From the NCBI GenBank assembly GCA_024398615.1, contig JAKSIU010000018.1:1-49717 (forward strand): a stretch of 49,717 bases of DNA, in the 5' to 3' direction. Below are positions 33,744-42,337 of this stretch, piece by piece. Within the stretch, counting starts at the first letter, position 1; each line of letters starts with the position of its first letter. Position numbers and translations under genes: made by a program. The notes beneath the pieces are model-generated. The model was not told where the DNA came from. It did not search any database and saw only the letters and a program-made list of their open reading frames with translations. The stretch comes from Bacteroidaceae bacterium. Lineage in GTDB: Bacteria > Bacteroidota > Bacteroidia > Bacteroidales > Bacteroidaceae.

Positions 33744-35947
33744 CTGACAATTCTATGGTATGTCTTCAAAGCCTCGTTCCTGACACGCTCCGAGAACCTT
33801 TCGTCTGCGCTTATTTCGAGAGCCTTTGCTGCAATGACAGGCGCCTGATATGAAATGTTATACCAACCCATTGCCTCCCAAAGTACTGTCAAGATGAGAT
33901 CATCCTCTTCCGGATTCGACAGCATTTCAAGAAGTTCGGGAACAAGACTGTGGACAGGATTGTTGCGGAGTGCGCGAGCGCCGGATTTCCTTACAGTCTG
34001 TGAAGCTTCCATATCGAACAGCTTTTCACGAACTTCCTGGACGGTTGAACGTGTAAAGCTCAGGAGTGAACGTCTGATAAGTTCTCCAATGCTGTCCTTG
34101 TGGAGATAGCAGTCAACCGTTGCAAAATGACGGTCAAATTCCTCGATTACCGGAATGGAATCAAAGGTATGCAATGCATTGGTGACATCATATTCGATAC
34201 GTTCCGATGTATTGTTCCTATCAGCAATGGCAACCAGTCCGGGAATGAGACGGCTGTCACCAGACTTGCAGGCCATGTTGGCTGCAAGACGCTGTGTCAT
34301 TTCATGACCGTCGGCCAGAGCCAGTGCCAGACACTCGACGAAATTGTCATCGTGGAACGAGGACAGTTCCATAAGTGCGGCAAGGCGTACTATACCTGAT
34401 TCCGATGTCTTGAACATATCGGCCAGCAGATCACTGCACTGGGCACCCATCTCCACCAGTCTCTCCATGGCAAGAATGCGTACAGCAGGGTAGGTGTTGT
34501 CAAGCTGCTTCTTCCAGAACTTTTCATTGCCGTCCAGAAGTGCCTGGTTAACGTCAAAACCACAGTCGGCAGCCGATGTGAATGCGAATGTCGGATCGCC
34601 GAAGATATGCTGTTCCATATACGCTCCAAGCTGAGCCATGTGACCTGCACGCATGCCAAGGCCCATGAGTCCGATGAAATGATCAACCCATTTGTCCTGC
34701 AGCACATTAACGGAATTGGCCATGACAATCATAGTGCCATTGCCCTCGCCGAACAGATAACCTTCCTGTATGCTGCGGTCAAGATGGAAGGAACCGTTGT
34801 AGCATGCATCGAGCGATACCATGCGGGCCTGCGGATGGTAATACGTGAAATCGTCAAAATAGATGTTGACGTTCTGCTCTTCAAGTTCATCATCGGCATT
34901 GTCCTGTGCGACAATGTCCTCATCAAACGCATTCTCGAACCATGAGGCGGGGAATTCGCATCCGAAGAACTTCTCCACACGGCGCATGACTTCGGCCTTG
35001 TTCATGCCTTTGTGCTGTCCCTCGCGCATCATTTCACGCATGTAGCGCTGCAGGACATCAACTGCATCATCAATTGATTCTATTGAAGCATAGTCGCTGA
35101 GATATTCGACTTCAGGAGCACCATGATGATGAAGGACTGCGAAGTCAAACTCAAGCTGCATCTGCTGCAGAAGTCTTTCCTTTACATAAGTATCACGTTT
35201 CCAGTCAATGTAGTCGATTGTCTGATGCTGACGCTTCATCCATGGGAAGTGGTCGTAGAGCTCGATCTTCTCATCGATTCTGGCATCGACAGACTCGGAA
35301 ATGAAACCTTCGCCGCTGAAATAGAATACGCTGTCAAGCGGATTGTTCAGATTGTCGGCACCGTTGACACGCTGCAGATAACGGCGCAGCTTTTCGTATT
35401 TGCCGCCCATCTCATTGTCACGTGGGAATATACGTGCCGAATAGATAGTGGGGTGCAGGACCTGGGAACAGTCAGCCATGAGACTGTAGAAGAAATACTC
35501 GTTTCTCACGCTGTCCTGATCGATAAGCTTGAAATCCATATCGAAGCAGTCGTAGAAGCGGTCACTGGGAATGCAGTATTCATTGCGGTCAAATGACGGG
35601 TTGTACTGGTCCATCTTGAGAGCTGTGGTCAGATGCTGGGCATCGCGTACCATAACTACAGGAATGTCACCTATGAACACACAACCTTCAATGGGATGGG
35701 TCTTGTCTGAATGGAGTTCGATAAGACGTGTACGTATGCTGTCAGGCATGCCCCAGCGGTCAATGACCAGAATAGGGTAGAGTCCACGGCTTTCAACCGT
35801 ATTCATATACTCATCAACCTCAGTTTTCGCCTCTTCATAACTCTGCGGGTCTATTACGATTGCGAAACCCGGAGTCCTGTTGCCGCCGCACGATGCCATA
35901 AGCATTCCAAGTGCCGCAGCGACGATAATGTTTCTTGCTTTCTTCAT
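33740..35947 (-). CDS. Gingipain-like (C25-type) lipoprotein with HEAT repeats, copy 5
   Basis: A 735-residue lipoprotein (lipobox Cys C20). The C25-like core covers about residues 25-460: SDRFYDCFD (128-136), a PTIYSARI strand (167-174), HHHG with catalytic H275, and DACYNGSF with catalytic C382. In gingipains the equivalents are HG and ACVNGDF, so the fold assignment rests on conserved motifs, not overall identity. His-Cys distance is 107 residues because of a helical insertion. The C-terminal 270 residues are HEAT-like helical pairs. Closest to copy 1 (shared HFPWMK and WVxHFIGL). It overlaps the C1A gene by 4 bp and sits 13 bp after copy 4. Confidence 0.75.
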   Translation of the reverse strand: MKKARNIIVAAALGMLMASCGGNRTPGFAIVIDPQSYEEAKTEVDEYMNTVESRGLYPILVIDRWGMPDSIRTRLIELHSDKTHPIEGCVFIGDIPVVMVRDAQHLTTALKMDQYNPSFDRNEYCIPSDRFYDCFDMDFKLIDQDSVRNEYFFYSLMADCSQVLHPTIYSARIFPRDNEMGGKYEKLRRYLQRVNGADNLNNPLDSVFYFSGEGFISESVDARIDEKIELYDHFPWMKRQHQTIDYIDWKRDTYVKERLLQQMQLEFDFAVLHHHGAPEVEYLSDYASIESIDDAVDVLQRYMREMMREGQHKGMNKAEVMRRVEKFFGCEFPASWFENAFDEDIVAQDNADDELEEQNVNIYFDDFTYYHPQARMVSLDACYNGSFHLDRSIQEGYLFGEGNGTMIVMANSVNVLQDKWVDHFIGLMGLGMRAGHMAQLGAYMEQHIFGDPTFAFTSAADCGFDVNQALLDGNEKFWKKQLDNTYPAVRILAMERLVEMGAQCSDLLADMFKTSESGIVRLAALMELSSFHDDNFVECLALALADGHEMTQRLAANMACKSGDSRLIPGLVAIADRNNTSERIEYDVTNALHTFDSIPVIEEFDRHFATVDCYLHKDSIGELIRRSLLSFTRSTVQEVREKLFDMEASQTVRKSGARALRNNPVHSLVPELLEMLSNPEEDDLILTVLWEAMGWYNISYQAPVIAAKALEISADERFSERVRNEALKTYHRIVR

Positions 35948-35960
35948 TATTATTTCAATA

Positions 35961-38147
35961 TTATTTCAATCTGTTATATGTACGACGTGCTTCTTTCCTT
36001 ACCGATTCGTCAAACCGGTCGTCATTCATGATCTGCTGTGCCTTCTCGGCAATGGCAGGTGCCATATATGACAGTTCGAACCAGCCCAGAGCTTCAAGCA
36101 TGGCGCACTGGAGCTGAACCTCTTTTGGTTCGGACAGATAATCCAGAATCCTTGGCACAAGGAAATGGGCGGGATAGTTCCTCAGTGGTTTGACGTTGTT
36201 GATGCGATACTTTTCGCTGTAGGCCGGATTGAGCACTTCATCATCGAAGCCATCTGCAACAAGTGATGTGTTTCGGTCAAGTATCCGCATCTTCAAATTG
36301 CGTATGCTGTCCTGATTCAGATAGTATGAGTGTTTGGGAAATTCCTCGTTGAAGGCGGTGAACACACTGACAGAATCATAGGCACTTAACGTGCTGCCAA
36401 GGTCATATGCCACACGTTCAGGTACATGGCTTTCGCAGAACAGGCTCATGAGAGGTTTCAGCAGACTTTCATCGCCTCTGTCACCGGCATAAAGCACAGC
36501 AAAACGCTGGGTTATTTCCAGACCGTCATCCAGACCAAGACGGATACATTCTACAAAGTTGTCATCATTGTAGTTGGCCAGTTCCATAAGGGCAGCAAGA
36601 CGGACTATTCCATACTGCGAATTCCTGAATTTTGCCGCAAGAAGGTCTGAATGGTTTCCTTGACATCTTTCGGCAAGCATATAGGCAGCCAGTATCTGTA
36701 CAGCAGGATATTCGTTCTCAAGCTGTTTCTTCCAGAATCCGGCATCGTAATCCGTCATTTCCCTGTTCACATCGAATCCGCAGTCTGCCGCGGGCGTGAA
36801 ACTGAAAGTGGGGTCTCCGAACACATGACTCTCTAATGTATTGTTCATCACTGCGAAATATCCCACACGCATACCCAGTCCAGCCATACCCGAATAACGG
36901 TTTATCCAGCCATCCTGTACTGAGTTGACCGAATTGGCCAGTACAATCAGAGTTCCGCTGCCTTCACTGAAAAGGTATGACTCCTGAATGCTGCGGTCCA
37001 TGTGGAACGAGCCGTTGTAACATGCGTCAAGATTGACCATGCGCACTTGCGGATGATAGTATGAGAATTCGTCGACATGAATGTCCTCAGCATAGGCGCG
37101 AGCCTCATCTGCTGCAATCACAGCTTCGTCGAAGGCCTCTTTCATCCATTCCTCGGGAAAGGGGAAACCAATATAATGTTCAATGCTCTTTCTGGCTTCG
37201 GCCATGGTCTTGCCGGATTGGGCATATTTGCGCGTCTGGGTATGGACATAGTCGCGTACGGACATCAGATTTGTTTCAAATGATGCGGAAACAGGAGTAC
37301 CCGAAAGCAGCTGTTTCTCCTCACTGCCGTGGTGGTGAAGGATTGCATAGTCAAGCCCCGGTTTCTGAAGTTCCTGAATCAGGGCATCCTTGATGAAGTC
37401 CTCTTCCCTGAAATCCATAAACAATATCCCATTCCACTGACCTTTGGTCCATGGCAGCTGGTCACGCATCTCAATCTTTTCATCCATGCGCGCTGTCCAC
37501 GAATTCGAAAGATTTCCATGTCCGCCGAATGAAAGGACATGGTCCATGGGATTGTTGACTGCATCGGCTTCATTGACACGTTGCAAATAGCGGCGCAGTT
37601 TTTCATACTTGTCACCGCTTCCGTTGGTACGCGGCATGATGCGGGCCGAATAGATGGTCGGTCTGAGAACCTGCGGGCAGTCAGTGCCCAGACTGTAGTA
37701 GAAATACTCTCTACGTGCGGTATCCTGCTGCAGGAAAGTCCACTGGAGGTCAAAAGAATCATAGAAGCGGTCGGTCGATACGCAATAGTCGGCCATTGCG
37801 TGACGGCCGCCTTGCTCCATCTTGAAGGCACTGGTCATGAACTGGGCATCACGGACCTTTGCAATTGGGATGTCACCTATGAATACACAGCCTTCGATAG
37901 GGAATTCCTTGTCATTGTAAAGTCCGATGAGTTCGGCACGGATGCTGTCAGGAACACCCCAGCGGTCTATGACAAGAATAGGGTGCAGGCCTCGGCTCTC
38001 GACAGTATTCAGATATTCGTCAACTTCAGTTCTGGCCTCTTCATAACTCTGCGGGTCAATCACCACAGCAAAGCCTGGAGTATGTGTCTTCTGACACGAT
38101 GCCAGACAAAGTGACGCGCCTAAAAGTGCCAGTATGCCTTTTTTCAT
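35961..38147 (-). CDS. Gingipain-like (C25-type) lipoprotein with HEAT repeats, copy 4
   Basis: A 728-residue lipoprotein (C18 in LASCQK). Catalytic-type residues: H273 in HHHGSEE and C376 in LDACYNGSF, 103 apart. It shares with copy 2 the HHHGSEE-x-QLLSGTP segment and WINRY...GYFAVMN, making these two a subgroup. The helical insertion between His and Cys carries a SGKTMAEARKS helix. HEAT-like C-terminal half from about residue 460. Its ATG overlaps the copy 3 stop by 4 bp (translational coupling). Presumably surface-exposed or periplasmic peptidase; activity is inferred. Confidence 0.75.
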   Translation of the reverse strand: MKKGILALLGASLCLASCQKTHTPGFAVVIDPQSYEEARTEVDEYLNTVESRGLHPILVIDRWGVPDSIRAELIGLYNDKEFPIEGCVFIGDIPIAKVRDAQFMTSAFKMEQGGRHAMADYCVSTDRFYDSFDLQWTFLQQDTARREYFYYSLGTDCPQVLRPTIYSARIMPRTNGSGDKYEKLRRYLQRVNEADAVNNPMDHVLSFGGHGNLSNSWTARMDEKIEMRDQLPWTKGQWNGILFMDFREEDFIKDALIQELQKPGLDYAILHHHGSEEKQLLSGTPVSASFETNLMSVRDYVHTQTRKYAQSGKTMAEARKSIEHYIGFPFPEEWMKEAFDEAVIAADEARAYAEDIHVDEFSYYHPQVRMVNLDACYNGSFHMDRSIQESYLFSEGSGTLIVLANSVNSVQDGWINRYSGMAGLGMRVGYFAVMNNTLESHVFGDPTFSFTPAADCGFDVNREMTDYDAGFWKKQLENEYPAVQILAAYMLAERCQGNHSDLLAAKFRNSQYGIVRLAALMELANYNDDNFVECIRLGLDDGLEITQRFAVLYAGDRGDESLLKPLMSLFCESHVPERVAYDLGSTLSAYDSVSVFTAFNEEFPKHSYYLNQDSIRNLKMRILDRNTSLVADGFDDEVLNPAYSEKYRINNVKPLRNYPAHFLVPRILDYLSEPKEVQLQCAMLEALGWFELSYMAPAIAEKAQQIMNDDRFDESVRKEARRTYNRLK

Positions 38148-40132
38148 TTTACCCTGTTATATGTCTTAAGTGCTTCGTTACGGACTGTTGCCGGGAATTT
38201 GTCATCCTGTGATACCTTGAGCGCAAGGTTGGCAATGTCTTCATGACGATATGACATCCAGAACCAGCCAAGTGCCTCCCAGGCAGTCTTCTGTGCAACT
38301 GAATCCTCATCAAGTGCAGGTGTCTCAAGCCAGTTCATGACTTCCGGAAGGACGTAATGGGCCGGATTGTTTCTGAGCGTTGACAGTCCAAGATTCTTTC
38401 TTCTTACGGTCGATGTGCTGTCACTCAGGTATTCGCGTATGTCGAACGCAAGACTCAGATAGAATTCCAGATGGTCATAGAGCCATGCCTTTATGCTGTC
38501 AGGGTTGGTATAGTTGCTGCATTCTGCAAGTGCCTTCTCAAGAGCATTGCATACGAGTGTGGAATCATAGCAGCGGAACGAATTGTCAAGATCGAACTCG
38601 ACCCTTTCAGTCAGGTGGTTCTGGCAACGGAGAGCAGCCATGTCGGCAAGAAGGTCCGGATGACCGAATTTGCCTGAATAGATTGCAGCAAAGCGCTGGG
38701 TCGGTTCAAATTCGTCATTCAGGGCAAGTCTGATGCACTCGAGCAGGTTCTGGTCACGGAAACGTGTCAGTTCCATGAGACAGGCAAAACGAACCATTCC
38801 GTATCTGGAACTGCAGAAACGTTCGAAAATGGCATCGGACCAGTTGGTGTCACTGATTGCAAGCATGTGAACAGCCAGATTCTGGACTGCCGGATATTCG
38901 TTGTCAAGCTGACTTGCCCAGAAGTTGTCATCGGCAGTCACAATGGCATCGTTGATGTCGAAACCGCAGTCAGCCGACTGGGCGAACTGATAGGTGGGAT
39001 CACCGAACAGGTGGAATTCAAGGAAACTGCCGAATCGGGCCAGAAAACCGGCTCTCATGCCTAATCCCAACAGACCGGTATAACGGTTTGCCCACTTGTC
39101 CTGAATTGAGTTGACAGAGTTGGCGAGAACAAGCATTGTGCTGTTGCCTTCACCGAAAAGATAGGCCTCCTGAATGTTGTCATCCTTATGGAATGAACCG
39201 TTGTAGCAGGCATCAAGCGATACGAGCCTTGCCTGTGGATGGTAGTGTGAGAATTCGAAAGTCTGAAGTATGGCTTCCGGTTCCATGCCTCCGCTGAGAT
39301 ACTGAATCGTGGGATCTCCGTGGTGTGAGAGCAGGGCATAGTCAATGGTGGAATCCTGAAGTTCGTCACAGAGACGGGCTTTGATGTATTCATCGTGGCT
39401 GTAGTCCATATAGGTGACTGACTGCTTCTGGTCAAGCATCCATGGATACTGGTCATAGAATTCCCATTTGGCATCCATTCTTGCCACAAGAGAGTTGGAA
39501 AGGTTGCCGCTTCCGCCGAAGAAGAGAATGCGGTCGAATTCCTGCTTGTGGGCATCGGCCTCGTTGACCCTGTTCATGTAACGGCGCAGCTTCTCGTACT
39601 TGTCGCCACGTTCATTGTCACGTGGAGTGATGCGTGCCGAATAGATGGTCGGTTCAAGTGTCTGGGCGCCATCGGCTTCAAGGGAATAGTAGAACCAGCG
39701 GGTCGAATCCTTGTCAATGTACCTGAAATTCAGGTCAAAGCAGTCATAGAAACGGTCAGAAGGGATATGGGTGTCAAAACGGGGATAATTGTCCTGGTCC
39801 ATCTTGAAGGCACTTGCCATATGCTGTGCGTCACGTACCATGGCCACAGGAATGTCGCCTATCAGCACGCAGCCCTCAATGGGATTGACAGAACTGGAAT
39901 GCAGGTCGATAAGAGTCTGACGTATGCTGTCGGGAACGCCCCAGCGGTCAATGACCAGGATAGGGGTGAGTCCGCGACTCTCAACGGTCTGACAGTAACG
40001 GTCTATTTCCTGCTGGCAGTTCTCATAACTGGCAGGATCAATCACGATGGCAAATCCCCTCTGCTGGGGCTGCTTTGCACAGGATGCCATAACGGCAACT
40101 GCTGCAAAAGCCAGTATCTTGGATATTTTCAT
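38144..40132 (-). CDS. Gingipain-like (C25-type) lipoprotein with HEAT repeats, copy 3 (short form)
   Basis: A 662-residue lipoprotein (C18 in MASCAK). Catalytic-type residues H271 (SHHGD) and C309 (LDACYNGSF) are only 38 apart, close to the 33 of gingipain R; the roughly 60-residue helical insertion of the other copies is absent. The rest of the core and the HEAT-like C-terminal half are kept, so this is a clean domain difference, not a truncation. It lies 6 bp after copy 2 and overlaps copy 4 by 4 bp. Confidence 0.75.
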   Translation of the reverse strand: MKISKILAFAAVAVMASCAKQPQQRGFAIVIDPASYENCQQEIDRYCQTVESRGLTPILVIDRWGVPDSIRQTLIDLHSSSVNPIEGCVLIGDIPVAMVRDAQHMASAFKMDQDNYPRFDTHIPSDRFYDCFDLNFRYIDKDSTRWFYYSLEADGAQTLEPTIYSARITPRDNERGDKYEKLRRYMNRVNEADAHKQEFDRILFFGGSGNLSNSLVARMDAKWEFYDQYPWMLDQKQSVTYMDYSHDEYIKARLCDELQDSTIDYALLSHHGDPTIQYLSGGMEPEAILQTFEFSHYHPQARLVSLDACYNGSFHKDDNIQEAYLFGEGNSTMLVLANSVNSIQDKWANRYTGLLGLGMRAGFLARFGSFLEFHLFGDPTYQFAQSADCGFDINDAIVTADDNFWASQLDNEYPAVQNLAVHMLAISDTNWSDAIFERFCSSRYGMVRFACLMELTRFRDQNLLECIRLALNDEFEPTQRFAAIYSGKFGHPDLLADMAALRCQNHLTERVEFDLDNSFRCYDSTLVCNALEKALAECSNYTNPDSIKAWLYDHLEFYLSLAFDIREYLSDSTSTVRRKNLGLSTLRNNPAHYVLPEVMNWLETPALDEDSVAQKTAWEALGWFWMSYRHEDIANLALKVSQDDKFPATVRNEALKTYNRVK

Positions 40133-40138
40133 TCTGCT

Positions 40139-42325
40139 TTATTTCAAACGGTTATAAGCTCTGAGTGCCTGGTCTCTGACGGTTGCGTCGAAACGCTCGT
40201 CATCCTTGATCTGAGCGGCCTTCTGTGCAATTGCCTGACGCTGATATGAATGCTCGAACCATCCCAGACTCTCCATGATGGCAGCCTGGACGGCCGGTTC
40301 CTGCGGTTCGTTCATATAGTCAAGAAGCATAGGAACCTGGGCATGAAGTGGTGTGTTACGGATGGAACGGATTTCGGAAATTCTTGATCTCTCCTTCATG
40401 TCCTTATCAGTAATGGATTCCACAACACCTTCGACATACCATGTGGTCTGCTTGTTCAGATAAGCAAGTTTTTCCTTTCTGACGCTGTCGTTATTCGTAT
40501 AGAAGGCATGCTCGGCAAAGATTCTGTCAAAAGCCGATGCAACCGAAGCTGAATCGTATGAAGCCAGAGCGGAACTGAGGTCGAAATCGACGCGTTCAGG
40601 AACGGAATTCTCGCAATAGAGTGATACCAGCGGGTCAACAAGTTCCTTGTGACCGCATTCTCCGGCATAATTGACAGCGAAACGCTGTGTCATCTCATGA
40701 CCGTCATTGATGCCAAGTTCTACAGCCTTGAGGAAGTTGGCATCGTTGTATTCTGCCAGTTCAATGAGACATGCCAGACGGACCATGCCTGAACCGGAAT
40801 TTGCAAAGCAGTTGAAAAGGAGGTCCGATGAATTGCCATCGCAACGTTCGGCAAGCATGTAAGCGGCCAGATTCTGCACTGCAGGGAACTGGCTGTCAAG
40901 CTGCTTGGTCCAGAACTTTGACGAATAATTCGTCATATTGGCATTAACATCGAATCCACAATCTGCAGCTGGAGTGAATGTGAATGTGGGATCACCGAAT
41001 ACATGAGTCTCAAGAGTGATGTTCATGACAGCAAAGTAGCCTACACGCATGCCAAGACCGGCCATTCCGAGATAACGGTTAATCCAACGGTCCTGAATGG
41101 AATTCACGGAGTTTGCTATGGCAATAAGAGTAGCGCTGCCTTCTGTGAACAGATATGCCTCCTGAATGCTTTCAGTCTCCTGGAATGAGCCGTTGTAGCA
41201 GGCATCAAGAGAAACCATACGTACCTGAGGCTTGTAGTTGCCGAATTCAGCGACATGGAGATCCTGGGCATAGCTGTAGGCTTCGTCTTCGGCTATGACT
41301 GCCGGATCAATTGCCTCAGTAATCCACTGCTCGGGAATTGGAGATTCCAGAGACCGCTCCATTGAAGCCTTCACGTCCTTTGCCGTTTTACCTGATTCAA
41401 AATAGCGGCGGGCCACTCCGTGAATGTAATTGCGCACGGAATTCATCTGCGTAGCCATGGATGGGGAAAGCGGTGTTCCGGAAAGAAGCTGCTCCTCTTC
41501 GCTGCCATGATGGTGGAGCAGGGCATAGTCAATATGCGGAATCTGCAGTTGGTCTAAAAGACGCGGTTTGATAAACTCATCCCTTCTGAAATCAATGAAC
41601 ATGATGCCCTTCTCCTGACGGCGAAGCCATGGAAGCTGGTCGTACATTTCAAGCTTTTCATCCATACGTGCTTCGTACGAATCAGTCACATTACCGTGAC
41701 CTCCAAAATATAGCATGTTGTCAATGGGGTTGTTGTTGGCATCGGCCTCATTGACACGGTCCATATAACGGCGCAGTTTCTCGTACTTGTCACCACGGGC
41801 GTTGTCTCGCGGCATGATACGTGCGGAATAGATGGTCGGTCTGAGCTTCATTTCGGAATCGGAACGCATTGAGTAATAGAAATATTCATTGCGTGCCGTA
41901 TCTTGCTCTATGAAATCCCATTTCAAATCAAAGGAATCATAAAAGCGGTCAGTCGATATGCAGTAGTCCGTTTTTGAGAACCTGCTGTCCTGATCCATCT
42001 TGAAGGCGCTGGTAAGGAACTGGGCGTCGCGGACACGTGCAATTGGAATGTCACCTATGAAAACGCATCCCTCAATAGGATTGACTTCTGCATTGTGAAG
42101 CTCAATGAGCTTTGCACGGATGCTGTCGGGAACGCCCCATTCATCAATTACCAGAATAGGCTTGAGTCCACGACCGGCTACCACTTCTTGATAACGGTCA
42201 ATCTGCTGTCTGGCCTGATTGTAACTCTCACTGTCAATCACGATGGCGAATCCCGGCTGGGACGGTTTCTGGCATGATACCAGTGCTGCCATCGCTACAA
42301 TTGCTGCGCACAATGATTTCTTCAT
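40139..42325 (-). CDS. Gingipain-like (C25-type) lipoprotein with HEAT repeats, copy 2
   Basis: A 728-residue lipoprotein (C18 in LVSCQK). H273 in HHHGSEE and C376 in LDACYNGSF are the catalytic-type pair. STDRFYDSFD (124-133) and PTIYSARIMPR (163-173) match the C25 strand pattern that ends in a conserved Arg. The DEKLEMYDQLPW segment and the SGKTAKDVKA helix are shared with copy 4. The C-terminal 260 residues are HEAT-like. Spacing: 12 bp after copy 1 and 6 bp before copy 3. Confidence 0.75.
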   Translation of the reverse strand: MKKSLCAAIVAMAALVSCQKPSQPGFAIVIDSESYNQARQQIDRYQEVVAGRGLKPILVIDEWGVPDSIRAKLIELHNAEVNPIEGCVFIGDIPIARVRDAQFLTSAFKMDQDSRFSKTDYCISTDRFYDSFDLKWDFIEQDTARNEYFYYSMRSDSEMKLRPTIYSARIMPRDNARGDKYEKLRRYMDRVNEADANNNPIDNMLYFGGHGNVTDSYEARMDEKLEMYDQLPWLRRQEKGIMFIDFRRDEFIKPRLLDQLQIPHIDYALLHHHGSEEEQLLSGTPLSPSMATQMNSVRNYIHGVARRYFESGKTAKDVKASMERSLESPIPEQWITEAIDPAVIAEDEAYSYAQDLHVAEFGNYKPQVRMVSLDACYNGSFQETESIQEAYLFTEGSATLIAIANSVNSIQDRWINRYLGMAGLGMRVGYFAVMNITLETHVFGDPTFTFTPAADCGFDVNANMTNYSSKFWTKQLDSQFPAVQNLAAYMLAERCDGNSSDLLFNCFANSGSGMVRLACLIELAEYNDANFLKAVELGINDGHEMTQRFAVNYAGECGHKELVDPLVSLYCENSVPERVDFDLSSALASYDSASVASAFDRIFAEHAFYTNNDSVRKEKLAYLNKQTTWYVEGVVESITDKDMKERSRISEIRSIRNTPLHAQVPMLLDYMNEPQEPAVQAAIMESLGWFEHSYQRQAIAQKAAQIKDDERFDATVRDQALRAYNRLK

Positions 42326-42337
42326 ATCTGTTCAATA

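Noticed and set aside
34100-35596. Several + strand frames of 100-160 codons opposite the C25-like genes
   Set aside because: They mirror the conserved - strand coding sequence, show no domain or promoter, and similar shadows recur opposite every paralog.
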